Shown here: positions 1 through 7,786 of the stretch, one piece after another
How the letters are laid out: the number at the start of each line of letters is the position of its first letter
Position numbering within the stretch: position 1 is the first letter of the stretch
NCBI RefSeq assembly: GCF_020149935.1
Contig: NZ_CP083757.1
Span: forward strand, 4,489,501 to 4,553,500
Direction: 5' to 3'
Origin: Marinilongibacter aquaticus
GTDB taxonomy: Bacteria; Bacteroidota; Bacteroidia; Cytophagales; Spirosomataceae
DNA: 64,000 nt
The notes under the pieces: model-generated
Told to the model about the DNA's origin: nothing
Database searches by the model: none
Seen by the model: only the letters and a program-made list of their open reading frames with translations
Position numbers and translations under genes: made by a program

Positions 1-1418
1 TCCTCTACGATGTCGGCTTCGCGTGTCACATCTACTCTGTAGGGTGGAACGGACAGTAAAAGCTTGTCTTGCTCTTCTTTTTCAATGGCAATGTCTAAAC
101 TCACGAGTATCGTCTTGATTTCTTCGCGAGCGAGCACTTTACCCAAAAGGCGGTCGATGTTTTTGTATTTTACCTCAACCAGTCGGTTTTCGATTGGATT
201 GGGGTAATTGTCGAATAAAGTGTTGCAAATTTCGCCTCCCGCCAACTCTTGAACCAATTGAGCCGCGACACGAATGGCAAATGGCGGCATGTTCGGGTCG
301 GTACCACGTTCGTAACGGAAGCTCGCATCGGTCTTAATGCCATGTACCGTGGATGTTTTACGAATAAACGCTGGATCGAAATAGGCGACTTCGAGGAATA
401 CGTTTTGGGTATTGGCTTGCACCCCACTTTCTTCACCTCCGAAAACCCCGGCTATAGCCATAGGGCCTTCCGCATCGCAAATGGCCAAGTCAGTTCCGGT
501 CAATGTGCGTGTGATGCCATCCAATGTTTTTACCTTTTCTCCTTTGTCTGGGCAGCGAACGATAACCTTTTGTCCGCGAATTTTATCGGCATCAAAAATG
601 TGCATCGGTTGGCCGAGGTAGTGGTTGATATAATTGGTGATATCGACCAAATTGTTGATGCTGTTCACTTCAATCGATCCCAAGAATTGTTTCAACCATT
701 TGGGCGATTCCGCGACACGCACATTGCGGATTTCCAAACCGCAAAAACGTGGACAGGCCTCGGTATTTTGTACCTCGAGGGCAATTGTACTCTGCGTTTG
801 GCCCAAAGCAAAGTGCTCGGTACCGGGAAGAGTAATTTCTTTCTGGTTTAGGGCACGGATATCACGAGAAACACCAAAGTGTGAAGCCGCGTCGGCTCTG
901 TTGGGGGTAAGGCCGATCTCAATACGATAATCGCTTTTTAGGTCAAAATACTCTGCCGCAGGAGTGCCATTGGACAAGGGGGTATCCAATACCAAAATGC
1001 CTGCGTGCGATTCGCCCAAACCTATTTCATCCTCTGCACAGATCATGCCTTCCGAAACTTCTCCGCGTATTTTGGATTTTTTGATTTGGAAAGGTTCGCC
1101 CTGTGAAGGATAAAGTGTGCTGCCCACGGTAGCTACAATTACCTTTTGGCCTTGGGCTACATTCGGAGCACCGCATACGATGGAGGCCAGTTCTTTTGCA
1201 CCGATGTCCACTTTTGTGCATTTGAGGCGGTCGGCATTGGGGTGCGGCTGGCATTCTTTTACTTCACCAATTACCAAACCCTTCAATCCGCCGGGCACGG
1301 GCAAAATTTCTTCCAAACCCTCAACTTCCAAGCCTGTACTGGTAAGAAGAGCAGAGAGTTCTTCAGGTGTTTCTTCGAAGTCGATTAGTGATTTTAGTGC
1401 ATTATATGATATGAGCAT
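1..1418 (-). CDS. pheT: Phenylalanine--tRNA ligase beta subunit, 5' part (runs off the window)
   Basis: Beta chain of the alpha2-beta2 phenylalanyl-tRNA synthetase, cytoplasmic; it supplies the tRNA-binding and editing parts. About 472 of the usual ~800 residues are present. Reading from the ATG at 1418, the protein begins MLISYNALKSLIDF, followed by the EMAP/OB-type tRNA-binding domain (HPNADRLKCTKVD, ICGAPNV-like VCGAPNV, GMICAEDEIGLG) and the B3/4 editing region. The last residues in the window (RVDVTREADIVE) are a B5-domain signature, so the catalytic-like core and the anticodon-binding C-terminus lie outside. A TATCTTTG box ends 24 bases upstream of the start. The 152-base gap to the next gene has no other feature besides that gene's terminator. 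Confidence 0.95.
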   Translation of the reverse strand, partial: MLISYNALKSLIDFEETPEELSALLTSTGLEVEGLEEILPVPGGLKGLVIGEVKECQPHPNADRLKCTKVDIGAKELASIVCGAPNVAQGQKVIVATVGSTLYPSQGEPFQIKKSKIRGEVSEGMICAEDEIGLGESHAGILVLDTPLSNGTPAAEYFDLKSDYRIEIGLTPNRADAASHFGVSRDIRALNQKEITLPGTEHFALGQTQSTIALEVQNTEACPRFCGLEIRNVRVAESPKWLKQFLGSIEVNSINNLVDITNYINHYLGQPMHIFDADKIRGQKVIVRCPDKGEKVKTLDGITRTLTGTDLAICDAEGPMAIAGVFGGEESGVQANTQNVFLEVAYFDPAFIRKTSTVHGIKTDASFRYERGTDPNMPPFAIRVAAQLVQELAGGEICNTLFDNYPNPIENRLVEVKYKNIDRLLGKVLAREEIKTILVSLDIAIEKEEQDKLLLSVPPYRVDVTREADIVE

Positions 1419-1441
1419 GCGATCAAATTTTCAATAAATCG

Positions 1442-1449
1442 CAAAGATA
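1442..1449 (-). promoter_or_regulatory. -7 box of pheT promoter
   Basis: TATCTTTG on the minus strand matches the Bacteroidota primary-sigma -7 consensus TAnnTTTG, 24 bases upstream of the pheT start. No TTG was found at the expected -33 distance, so only half of the promoter is supported. Confidence 0.4.
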
Positions 1450-1552
1450 GGAAATTGTTCGAGGATTGGTGCGAGAGTAGGGGCGATTGCCCCGACTGAA
1501 AATAACCCAGCTTAGGAATGCTTAACGGAATGCCTGTTTTTTACTTTTGTGA

Positions 1553-1572
1553 AAAGCCGACTCTCGGGCTTT
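1553..1572 (-). terminator. Hairpin at the end of the DUF4359-like gene
   Basis: AAAGCCG and CGGGCTTT pair around a 5-base loop with one bulged G; the arm overlaps the stop codon of the gene ending at 1571, and on the minus strand the stem is followed by TTTTC. Confidence 0.4.
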
Positions 1573-1927
1573 ACCCTTTCGTTTTCTCGATGATTTTGTC
1601 TTTGAGGCTTTCGAATATGAAAACCTTTCCAAATAGACCAATGCCAATGGTTTCGTAGCCGTCGTGCACTTTTACTTGTGTGAGAGAGCAGACTTTCAAA
1701 TCCAGCCTTTTTACATTGCCTTCGAGGTATTTGTCGACGGTGCCCAAACCGAAAACATCCCCCAAAACGGCACCGATCTGTTTCAGGCTTTTCTCATTCA
1801 ATTCGCTGTCGATGTGTTTCAGATCTTGGATTTCCTCTTTCACGGCTTCTTGGTGTTTTTCCAAAGGTGGATTAGTGAAGAAACCGATGACTAGGGCTAC
1901 CAAAATGATCAAGAATGATTTTCTCAT
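1571..1927 (-). CDS. Small membrane-anchored or secreted protein, DUF4359-like
   Basis: 118 residues starting MRKSFLIILV. The first ~18 residues are one hydrophobic segment (signal peptide or anchor) followed by FFTNPPLEKHQ, an arrangement reminiscent of DUF4359 proteins; the rest is a small alpha/beta region ending in IGIGLFGKVFIFESL. An in-frame ATG at 1984 exists, but it adds a second hydrophobic stretch with no sense as a signal, so 1927 is preferred. Function unknown. It stands alone between pheT and recA, divergent from recA. The family assignment is by recall of pattern only. Confidence 0.6.
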   Translation of the reverse strand: MRKSFLIILVALVIGFFTNPPLEKHQEAVKEEIQDLKHIDSELNEKSLKQIGAVLGDVFGLGTVDKYLEGNVKRLDLKVCSLTQVKVHDGYETIGIGLFGKVFIFESLKDKIIEKTKG

Positions 1928-2021
1928 AGGTTGTTTTTTATGAACTAAACTACGAAATTGAAGGATTATTATAAAGACACGCAATCTAAAGTTCAGTGTA
2001 TCACGTATTAATCAAAATGCT

Positions 2022-2053
2022 TTGGTTAAAATGGCTTAATAACGATAACTTTG
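2022..2053 (+). promoter_or_regulatory. recA promoter (-33 TTG and -7 TAACTTTG)
   Basis: TTG at 2022-2024 and TAACTTTG at 2046-2053 are separated by 21 bases, which fits the Bacteroidota pattern TTG-N(17-23)-TAnnTTTG. The box lies 31 bases before the recA ATG. I saw no recognisable LexA operator overlapping it. Confidence 0.6.
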
Positions 2054-2084
2054 TGATTCGATAACAACCTCAAAAACATAGATA

Positions 2085-3128
2085 ATGGCAGACAACAAGG
2101 AGAAGTTGAAGATACTTCAGACCACCATCGATAAACTAGACAAGGCATTTGGAAAGGGCACAGTGATGCGTTTGAGTGATCAGAGCATCCCCGATGTACC
2201 CACGATTTCTACGGGCTCCTTGGGTTTGGATTTGGCATTGGGCGTGGGAGGTTTTCCGAAAGGGCGTGTGATTGAGATTTACGGTCCTGAATCATCTGGG
2301 AAAACAACTTTGGCCATGCAGGCTATTGCCGAAGCTCAGAAAAAGGGAGGTATCGCCGCATTTGTGGATGCAGAACATGCATTCGATCGTCTATATGCCG
2401 AGAAATTGGGTATCGATACGGCCAACCTTTTGATATCACAACCGGATTACGGTGAACAAGCTTTGGAAATCGCAGAGCATTTGATTTCTTCTGGAGCCAT
2501 CGATATTTGTGTGATCGACTCCGTGGCCGCTTTGGTTCCCAAGGCAGAGTTGGAAGGAGAAATGGGCGACAGTAAAATGGGACTTCAAGCCCGATTGATG
2601 TCACAAGCTTTGCGTAAACTTACAGGTACGATCAATAAAACAGGCTGCTGCTGTATTTTCATCAACCAGCTTCGCGATAAGATTGGCGTAATGTTCGGTT
2701 CGCCAGAAACCACTACAGGGGGTAATGCATTGAAATTCTATTCTTCTGTACGTTTGGATATCCGAAGAATTGGGCAAATCAAAGACAGCAACGCGGATAT
2801 TATCGGGAACCGCACAAGAGTGAAAGTTGTGAAGAACAAAGTGGCTCCGCCTTTCAAAGTGGTCGAGTTTGATATTATGTACGGCGAAGGGGTTTCCAAA
2901 GCAGGCGAAGTGCTGGATTTGGCCGTGGATTTGGATATTGTGAAAAAATCGGGTTCTTGGTTCTCTTATGGCGACGATCGCTTGGGGCAAGGCCGAGATT
3001 CGGTGAAAAATTTGATTCGCGATACGCCCGAATTGATGGACGATATCGAAGAGAAAATTAAAGCATCCGTGGCTGGCAATACAGATGCTTTGATGGACAA
3101 GAGTCTTGAAGAAGCCGTGGGCGAATAA
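2085..3128 (+). CDS. recA: Recombinase RecA
   Basis: DNA-dependent ATPase that forms filaments on single-stranded DNA and drives homologous recombination and repair in the cytoplasm. 347 residues, normal length. Visible signatures: Walker A GPESSGKT at residues 67-74, the VFVDAEHA-like FVDAEHA stretch, Walker B-type [10 protein letters not shown], loop L1 region EGEMGD, the ALRKLTG and [15 protein letters not shown] segments and the GGNALKFY loop L2 region. The acidic C-terminal tail (LEEAVGE) is present. Preceded by a complete promoter and followed by a strong terminator, so it is probably a single transcription unit. Confidence 0.99.
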   Translation: MADNKEKLKILQTTIDKLDKAFGKGTVMRLSDQSIPDVPTISTGSLGLDLALGVGGFPKGRVIEIYGPESSGKTTLAMQAIAEAQKKGGIAAFVDAEHAFDRLYAEKLGIDTANLLISQPDYGEQALEIAEHLISSGAIDICVIDSVAALVPKAELEGEMGDSKMGLQARLMSQALRKLTGTINKTGCCCIFINQLRDKIGVMFGSPETTTGGNALKFYSSVRLDIRRIGQIKDSNADIIGNRTRVKVVKNKVAPPFKVVEFDIMYGEGVSKAGEVLDLAVDLDIVKKSGSWFSYGDDRLGQGRDSVKNLIRDTPELMDDIEEKIKASVAGNTDALMDKSLEEAVGE

Positions 3129-3147
3129 ATGAATTGAAATTATAGAT

Positions 3148-3175
3148 AGAGTGGAAGGAATTCCACTCTTTTTTT
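3148..3175 (+). terminator. recA intrinsic terminator, abutting the next start codon
   Basis: AGAGTGGAA (3148-3156), GGAA loop, TTCCACTCT (3161-3169) and a run of eight T that ends at 3175. The ATG of the metalloprotease follows immediately at 3176. Confidence 0.8.
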
Positions 3176-4213
3176 ATGCGATACTGGATAAAGCGATTTG
3201 GGCTGTTTCTGTTTTTGGCCCTTTTGATGTACTACGTTTTCAACTTTCGTGTAATCAACTATGGCTTTCAACAGTTGCTTGGGCAGGTGCGGGTACTTAC
3301 ACACACGGTACCCGTGGAAGAAGTATTGGGAAATCCCAACTATCCCGACTCGCTCAAAGCGAATATTCTGTTGATTGAAGAAATAAAGGCCTTCACAGTA
3401 TCGGAATTGGGCCTTAGGCCCAGCGGAAGCTATCGTCGATTTTATGATCAGCACGGGAAACCGATAATTTGGGTAATTACGGCTTGTCCTCCATATGCTC
3501 TTGAACCCAAAACTTGGGATTTTCCGTTACTTGGCGAATTTTCGTATAAAGGCTTTTTCAACGAAAATGAGGCTCAAAAGGAAGCTGAAGAATTGAAAGA
3601 GGAAGGGTACGATGTGAAAGTAGGAGAAATATCGGCTTGGAGTACATTGGGTTATCTCGACGACCCGATTTTGAGTTCGTTCCTGTACCGGAGCAAGGGG
3701 GAATTGGCCGCTTTGATTATCCATGAACTTACGCACGGGACGCTTTTCGTGAAAAATGATTTGGAATTCAACGAAAACTTGGCCGATTTTGTTGGAGATG
3801 AGGGAGCCAAGCTTTTTTTGAAAGAAAAGTTTGGTTTCGATAGTCCTGAGTACAAACAGTATGTAGAAAACAAGGCTTTCAATGAAGCTTATTCTGCCAT
3901 TATGATCGACGGTTCGCATGAGCTTAACACTTTGTTTCAAACCTTTTCGGATAAAATGTCCTCTAATTTAAAGGATAGCTTGAAATACCAATTGATCGAC
4001 AAGATTATGCAAAGAACCGATCGGCTTCCGTTCAGAAGAAGGGTGTTGCATGGACGAAAGAGAGGCGATATCAACAATGCTTTTTTTACTGCATATGCCA
4101 CTTATCGCTCCAAACAATCGTTTTTCAAGGAAGAGTTGGACAAGAAATTCAATGGAGATTTCGAGCGGTATCTGACTTTTTTAAAAACAAAATACAACAG
4201 CTTGGGTAAATGA
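3176..4213 (+). CDS. Membrane-anchored putative aminopeptidase (PF10023 / COG4324 type zinc metalloprotease)
   Basis: 345 residues. An N-terminal membrane segment (about residues 8-23) is followed by an extracytoplasmic domain with the zinc signature HELTH at 183-187 and a downstream FNENLADFVGDEGA block whose glutamate (~200) is the probable third ligand; this layout is that of the putative aminopeptidase family PF10023. The start at 3176 is needed to include the membrane segment, although it sits directly on the T-run of the recA terminator. The stop overlaps the start of the DUF3108 gene (ATGA), so the two are translationally coupled. Substrate unknown; peptidase activity is inferred from family and motif. 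Confidence 0.8.
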   Translation: MRYWIKRFGLFLFLALLMYYVFNFRVINYGFQQLLGQVRVLTHTVPVEEVLGNPNYPDSLKANILLIEEIKAFTVSELGLRPSGSYRRFYDQHGKPIIWVITACPPYALEPKTWDFPLLGEFSYKGFFNENEAQKEAEELKEEGYDVKVGEISAWSTLGYLDDPILSSFLYRSKGELAALIIHELTHGTLFVKNDLEFNENLADFVGDEGAKLFLKEKFGFDSPEYKQYVENKAFNEAYSAIMIDGSHELNTLFQTFSDKMSSNLKDSLKYQLIDKIMQRTDRLPFRRRVLHGRKRGDINNAFFTAYATYRSKQSFFKEELDKKFNGDFERYLTFLKTKYNSLGK

Positions 4214-4992
4214 AGAGATTTTGGCTCATAACGTGTGTTAGCATTTTGGCACTTTTCAGTGTTTCGGCCGATCAATATAGATACGTAAAGAATACCAGTT
4301 TTTTGGCTGGAGAAACCTATACTTATAAGATCAAGTACGGTTTCCTTACGATCGGCCAGGCGAATGTAGATGTACACAAGAAAATTTTCAATGTGCAGGG
4401 TAGACCCTGCTATCGCGTAAATGTGACGGGCCGAACGGCCGGTTTGGCAAGCTTGTGGAAGGTGAAAAACATGTACAGGTCGTATATCGATACTACGGCG
4501 ATGATCCCGCACAAATTCGAATACAGTGCTCGGGAAGGAAATTTTGAAAGAGATCAATCTTTCACATTTGATCAGCACAGAAATGTCGTAATCAAGAAGG
4601 AAAAGAATAAAGTAGAAGAGTACAATGTGCCCGATTATGTACAAGACGTGGTTTCGGGCTATTATTATTTACGCACCATAGATTTCGCGGATAAAAGTGT
4701 AGGAAGCATGACGAGTGCTCCGATGTTTTTCGACGACAAACTCTATCACATGAAAGTGAAGTACGTGGGGAAGGAGAAGGTGAAAACGAAATTTGGCACG
4801 ATAGAAACGGTAAAATTGTATCCCATTTTACCTCATAACGATTTGTTTGAGGGTGACGAAGGAATACGCATATTTGTTTCGAATGACAGCAATCACGTAC
4901 CCATTCGTTTAGAGATCGATTTCTCTTTTGGTACAATAAGCATGGAATTGCACAATTACCGAGGCGAACGCTACCCTTTTCATTGGATATAG
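4210..4992 (+). CDS. Secreted DUF3108 domain protein
   Basis: 260 residues with a signal peptide (MKRFWLITCVSILALFSVS). The mature start FLAGETYTYKIKYGFLTIGQ and the later EEYNVPDYVQDVVSGYYYLRT and KVKTKFGTIETVKLYP segments are characteristic of DUF3108, a beta-rich periplasmic family of unknown role. It overlaps the upstream metalloprotease gene by 4 bases, suggesting joint function at the envelope. A bidirectional terminator follows 8 bases after the stop. Confidence 0.8.
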   Translation: MKRFWLITCVSILALFSVSADQYRYVKNTSFLAGETYTYKIKYGFLTIGQANVDVHKKIFNVQGRPCYRVNVTGRTAGLASLWKVKNMYRSYIDTTAMIPHKFEYSAREGNFERDQSFTFDQHRNVVIKKEKNKVEEYNVPDYVQDVVSGYYYLRTIDFADKSVGSMTSAPMFFDDKLYHMKVKYVGKEKVKTKFGTIETVKLYPILPHNDLFEGDEGIRIFVSNDSNHVPIRLEIDFSFGTISMELHNYRGERYPFHWI

Positions 4993-5000
4993 GGCAATAA

Positions 5001-5032
5001 AAAAGCTGCTTCATTTACAAAGCAGCTTTTTT
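5001..5032. terminator. Bidirectional terminator between converging genes
   Basis: AAAAGCTGCTT / AAGCAGCTTTT, an 11-base perfect stem with an 8-base loop, A-rich on one side and T-rich on the other, between the stops at 4992 and 5044. Confidence 0.85.
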
Positions 5033-5043
5033 GTGGGTTTGTA

Positions 5044-5550
5044 TTAACCTTTTGATGGAGGAGCTTGACGTTTATCTCGCATCATCTTCCCTTGGTCTTT
5101 TAGTTTTTGCAACTGTTCTTCAGTAAGTATGCTTTTCATTTCGGCACGATAGCTTTCTCTTTGGGCTTTCATTTCGTTTCTCATTTTATCTCTAAAAGCA
5201 GTTTGCTTTTCTTGAAGAGCTTTGATCTCCTTCACCTGTGAATCCGAAAGGTCGAGCTGTTCTTTCATTTTTTCAAGCTTGGGAGCTTCGCCTTCCATGC
5301 GATTACCCTGATGTTTGTGCATTTGAGCTTTTCTCTTCCTTCCGTTTTCTTTGAAATGCTGCATTTGCTTTTCTTGCAAGGCCAAGAGGGCTTCATATTG
5401 CCCTTCCGATAAGTTGAGTTCTTTTTTCAGCATAAGGGCTCGCTTTTCGGCAAAATCATGTTTTTTATCTGGGCTGTTGGATTGTGCTTGGGCAGTACCT
5501 AAGGCAAGGGCGGCGAGCAAAGTAGCACTCAAAATCATTCTCTTTTTCAT
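5044..5550 (-). CDS. Spy/CpxP-like periplasmic protein with LTxxQ-type motifs
   Basis: 168 residues. A cleavable signal peptide (to about AQA, residue 22) precedes an all-helical, highly charged chain with repeats LNLSEGQYEALLALQEKQ, LDLSDSQVKEIKALQEKQ and ILTEEQLQKLKDQ. These LTxxQ-like helices are typical of Spy/CpxP periplasmic chaperone-like proteins in Bacteroidota. A chaperone or metal/envelope-stress role is inferred from the family only. It stands alone; the 168 bases upstream are AT-rich and hold nothing I can name. Confidence 0.7.
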   Translation of the reverse strand: MKKRMILSATLLAALALGTAQAQSNSPDKKHDFAEKRALMLKKELNLSEGQYEALLALQEKQMQHFKENGRKRKAQMHKHQGNRMEGEAPKLEKMKEQLDLSDSQVKEIKALQEKQTAFRDKMRNEMKAQRESYRAEMKSILTEEQLQKLKDQGKMMRDKRQAPPSKG

Positions 5551-5718
5551 ATGTGTAATTTGTTTTTTGTTATGGCCTTTGGATGCCGAAAGTGCGGAAG
5601 GGTTTAAATGCCGAAATGTTAAAATTTGCTAAGTTTAATATTTATTCCTGTAAATTCAGAATTTATTGAAAATATAGTACAGTTAAAATTTTCGATTTAT
5701 TTCGAATTGTTTATAATT

Positions 5719-6132
5719 TTACTTTCTGAAGAATTGAGCGTCCATAGAAAGACGGCCAGGGCCTAGGATGAAAAGGCTGATATAAGGGATAAGGAAAAGT
5801 AAACCCCTTTCCATTTCGGCGATACCTTGTCCACCTTTGACAATGAAAACCACCACCATCATGGTGAACATCAAGAAGATAAGGGCAGGTCTGGTGAAAA
5901 GTCCGAAAATGACGAGTATGGAGCAGAAAAACTCGGCGAAAGTGGTCAGTATCAAAGAAAGTCCGGCTCCCATACCCAAGGGGTCGCCAAAACTGAAATC
6001 GCCGTGTAAGATTTTTTCGAATTTCGAGTAGCCGTGTGTGAGCATCAGTAGTGAAATACCCACTCTTAGAATGAGTATGGCCACATCTACCTTAAAAGGT
6101 ACATCATATATTTTGTTCAGACGTCTTAGCAT
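5719..6132 (-). CDS. DoxX family membrane protein
   Basis: 137 residues, four predicted membrane segments. LRVGISLLMLTHGYSKFEK, the GLSLILTTFAEFFCSILVIFG helix and the LFLIPYISLFILGPGRLSMD end match the DoxX family. DoxX-like proteins are linked to redox or membrane quinol chemistry, but no specific reaction can be read here. The start codon follows the upstream gene's stop with no spacer (TAA then ATG), so it is co-translated with the DUF4834 gene. Confidence 0.85.
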   Translation of the reverse strand: MLRRLNKIYDVPFKVDVAILILRVGISLLMLTHGYSKFEKILHGDFSFGDPLGMGAGLSLILTTFAEFFCSILVIFGLFTRPALIFLMFTMMVVVFIVKGGQGIAEMERGLLFLIPYISLFILGPGRLSMDAQFFRK

Positions 6133-6372
6133 TTAATCTACCTCTTCGTAGTCTACATATTGGCCACCTTTAAAATCGTGTCCTTTTTGATCTTTGGGCA
6201 CATAGTCGACATTGATGTTTCCCTCTTTCTTGCGGCTATTTTTTGCGTCGTCGGTGTTGTATTTTTTTTGCTCCTTAACCATTTCCCTACCGACCACGAG
6301 CCAAAACAAGAAGCGTCTGACTGTCGGTACAAAAGCAATGATTAAGAGAACAATGACAATTATTTTAAGCAT
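6133..6372 (-). CDS. DUF4834 small membrane protein
   Basis: 79 residues: one N-terminal membrane helix (IIVIVLLIIAFVPTVRRFLFWLVVG) followed by a charged tail ending in a DYEEVD motif. This size and layout match DUF4834, a Bacteroidota-restricted family without known function. Operon with the DoxX gene, directly adjacent. Confidence 0.7.
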   Translation of the reverse strand: MLKIIVIVLLIIAFVPTVRRFLFWLVVGREMVKEQKKYNTDDAKNSRKKEGNINVDYVPKDQKGHDFKGGQYVDYEEVD

Positions 6373-6422
6373 ATCTTCTTCGTGAAATCACGGTGTAAAA
6401 TTAAGAATTATTGTGTTCACAA

Positions 6423-7658
6423 TTAGTTAATCAACTCCAAAAGTAGACCTAAAGTTTCAGGATTACTTGGTCTGGGGGCATTCGGATGGACGACTTCGCC
6501 TTTTTTGTTGATAATCATATAACGTGGAATTGAACTGATAAGATATGCGGTAGAAACTGCGTACGAGTGTCCGTTTTCACCAAGGCTTTCTAACGCGAAC
6601 TTTTTCACCGCTTCTTTCCATTTTTCGAGGTCTTTGTCGACGGAAACATAAAGAAAAACCACTTCTTTTTTCTGTTTTTTAGAAAATCTATCGTAGAGCA
6701 TCTTGCTGTGCGGGAATTCGGCATGACACGGGCCACACCAACTGGCCCAAAAATCCACGTAAATAACCTTGTCCTTAAACTTTTCGAATGTAAACGGTTT
6801 GTCTTCCAAATCCATTATCACAGGCAGTTTCGTCTTTTCTTCCTCTTCCGTTGCTTTTTGCTTTTTTTCATTTTGAAGAACAAGGTCGAAAAATTGATCC
6901 TTTAGATAACGTTGCAGGGCTATATCGTTGATCTGACTTACCCAGAATTGGAAGCTCTCCACATTCAAACTTTTATGGTACATGGCGAGCAATTCGGCTT
7001 TGGTGTAATCTAGCCTGTCGTCTTTCAGGTATTCCTCTGCGAGTTTAATTTTGTCGGACATGCTTTTCTGCCCGTCGCTGTATTTTTGAAATTTCCTTTT
7101 TTCTGAATTGAGATAGATAATGTAGTAAGGCAAAAATTGGCGAAAACTTTTCGATATGAGCAATGTCGGCGAGTCTAAATTTTTCTTGCCCAAAGGAGCA
7201 AGCATAATGCTTGGCAAGGCCATAATGTGCTGCAGCTTGTCGTTCTCGTTTCCACGGATCACGGCGTAGGCCAGAAGCAAGTGCCAGTAATTGTAATCGA
7301 TTTGTTGCACGACCAAATTTTTCCATGCGGAGCTGAGCGGAGAAGCTTTGTCGTAATTTTTCACGAATTGCATTTGGGCATTTCGGGCCGAAAACAAATG
7401 CATTTCCCAGGCATCGACCTCTGTTTGCATTATGGCTTTGTATTGGATGTCGGTGTTGAAATCCTCTTTAAATTGGGCACTGAATTCCTTCACAAACTCG
7501 GCGTATTGATTCAAAAAAACATTCAACTCTTTTTCTTTTGAAAATGCGGCTTCCAAATAAGGCTCGTTTGGGTTTACCGAAAAAATGTTTTCGGTTTGAG
7601 CGAAGCAAGAATAGCCGCCAATAAGCAGAAAAAGCACAAGTCTGAAATAGATTTTCAT
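6423..7658 (-). CDS. TlpA-type thioredoxin-fold protein with a long N-terminal helical region
   Basis: 411 residues from the ATG at 7658, which gives a clean signal peptide (MKIYFRLVLFLLIGGYSCFAQ); a longer frame opens at 7700 but would start on top of the -7 box. The C-terminal ~115 residues form a TlpA/ResA-like domain with WCGPC at about 307-311 after DFWAS, and a cis-Pro region SSIPRYMIINKKGE. Residues ~20-280 are mostly helical and of unknown fold, as in many Bacteroidota periplasmic thiol oxidoreductases. Likely reduces or isomerises periplasmic disulfides. Confidence 0.8.
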   Translation of the reverse strand: MKIYFRLVLFLLIGGYSCFAQTENIFSVNPNEPYLEAAFSKEKELNVFLNQYAEFVKEFSAQFKEDFNTDIQYKAIMQTEVDAWEMHLFSARNAQMQFVKNYDKASPLSSAWKNLVVQQIDYNYWHLLLAYAVIRGNENDKLQHIMALPSIMLAPLGKKNLDSPTLLISKSFRQFLPYYIIYLNSEKRKFQKYSDGQKSMSDKIKLAEEYLKDDRLDYTKAELLAMYHKSLNVESFQFWVSQINDIALQRYLKDQFFDLVLQNEKKQKATEEEEKTKLPVIMDLEDKPFTFEKFKDKVIYVDFWASWCGPCHAEFPHSKMLYDRFSKKQKKEVVFLYVSVDKDLEKWKEAVKKFALESLGENGHSYAVSTAYLISSIPRYMIINKKGEVVHPNAPRPSNPETLGLLLELIN

Positions 7659-7697
7659 GTCAACAGGGGCTCGGTATTTGAGGAAATGTTCGAAACC

Positions 7698-7705
7698 CAA
7701 ATTTA
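7698..7705 (-). promoter_or_regulatory. -7 box upstream of the TlpA-like gene
   Basis: TAAATTTG on the minus strand, 40 bases before the ATG at 7658. It supports the shorter start choice. No -33 TTG at proper distance. Confidence 0.35.
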
Positions 7706-7786
7706 GCTTAAAATGAAGCCTTTGTGCTTAGATTAGGAAAAATCTTTGATCTTTGCAATTCTTGAATCAACATCAAAATAGAACCA

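Noticed and set aside
249-851. 200-codon open frame on the + strand
   Set aside because: Shadow of pheT, which reads through on the minus strand with clear domain signatures.
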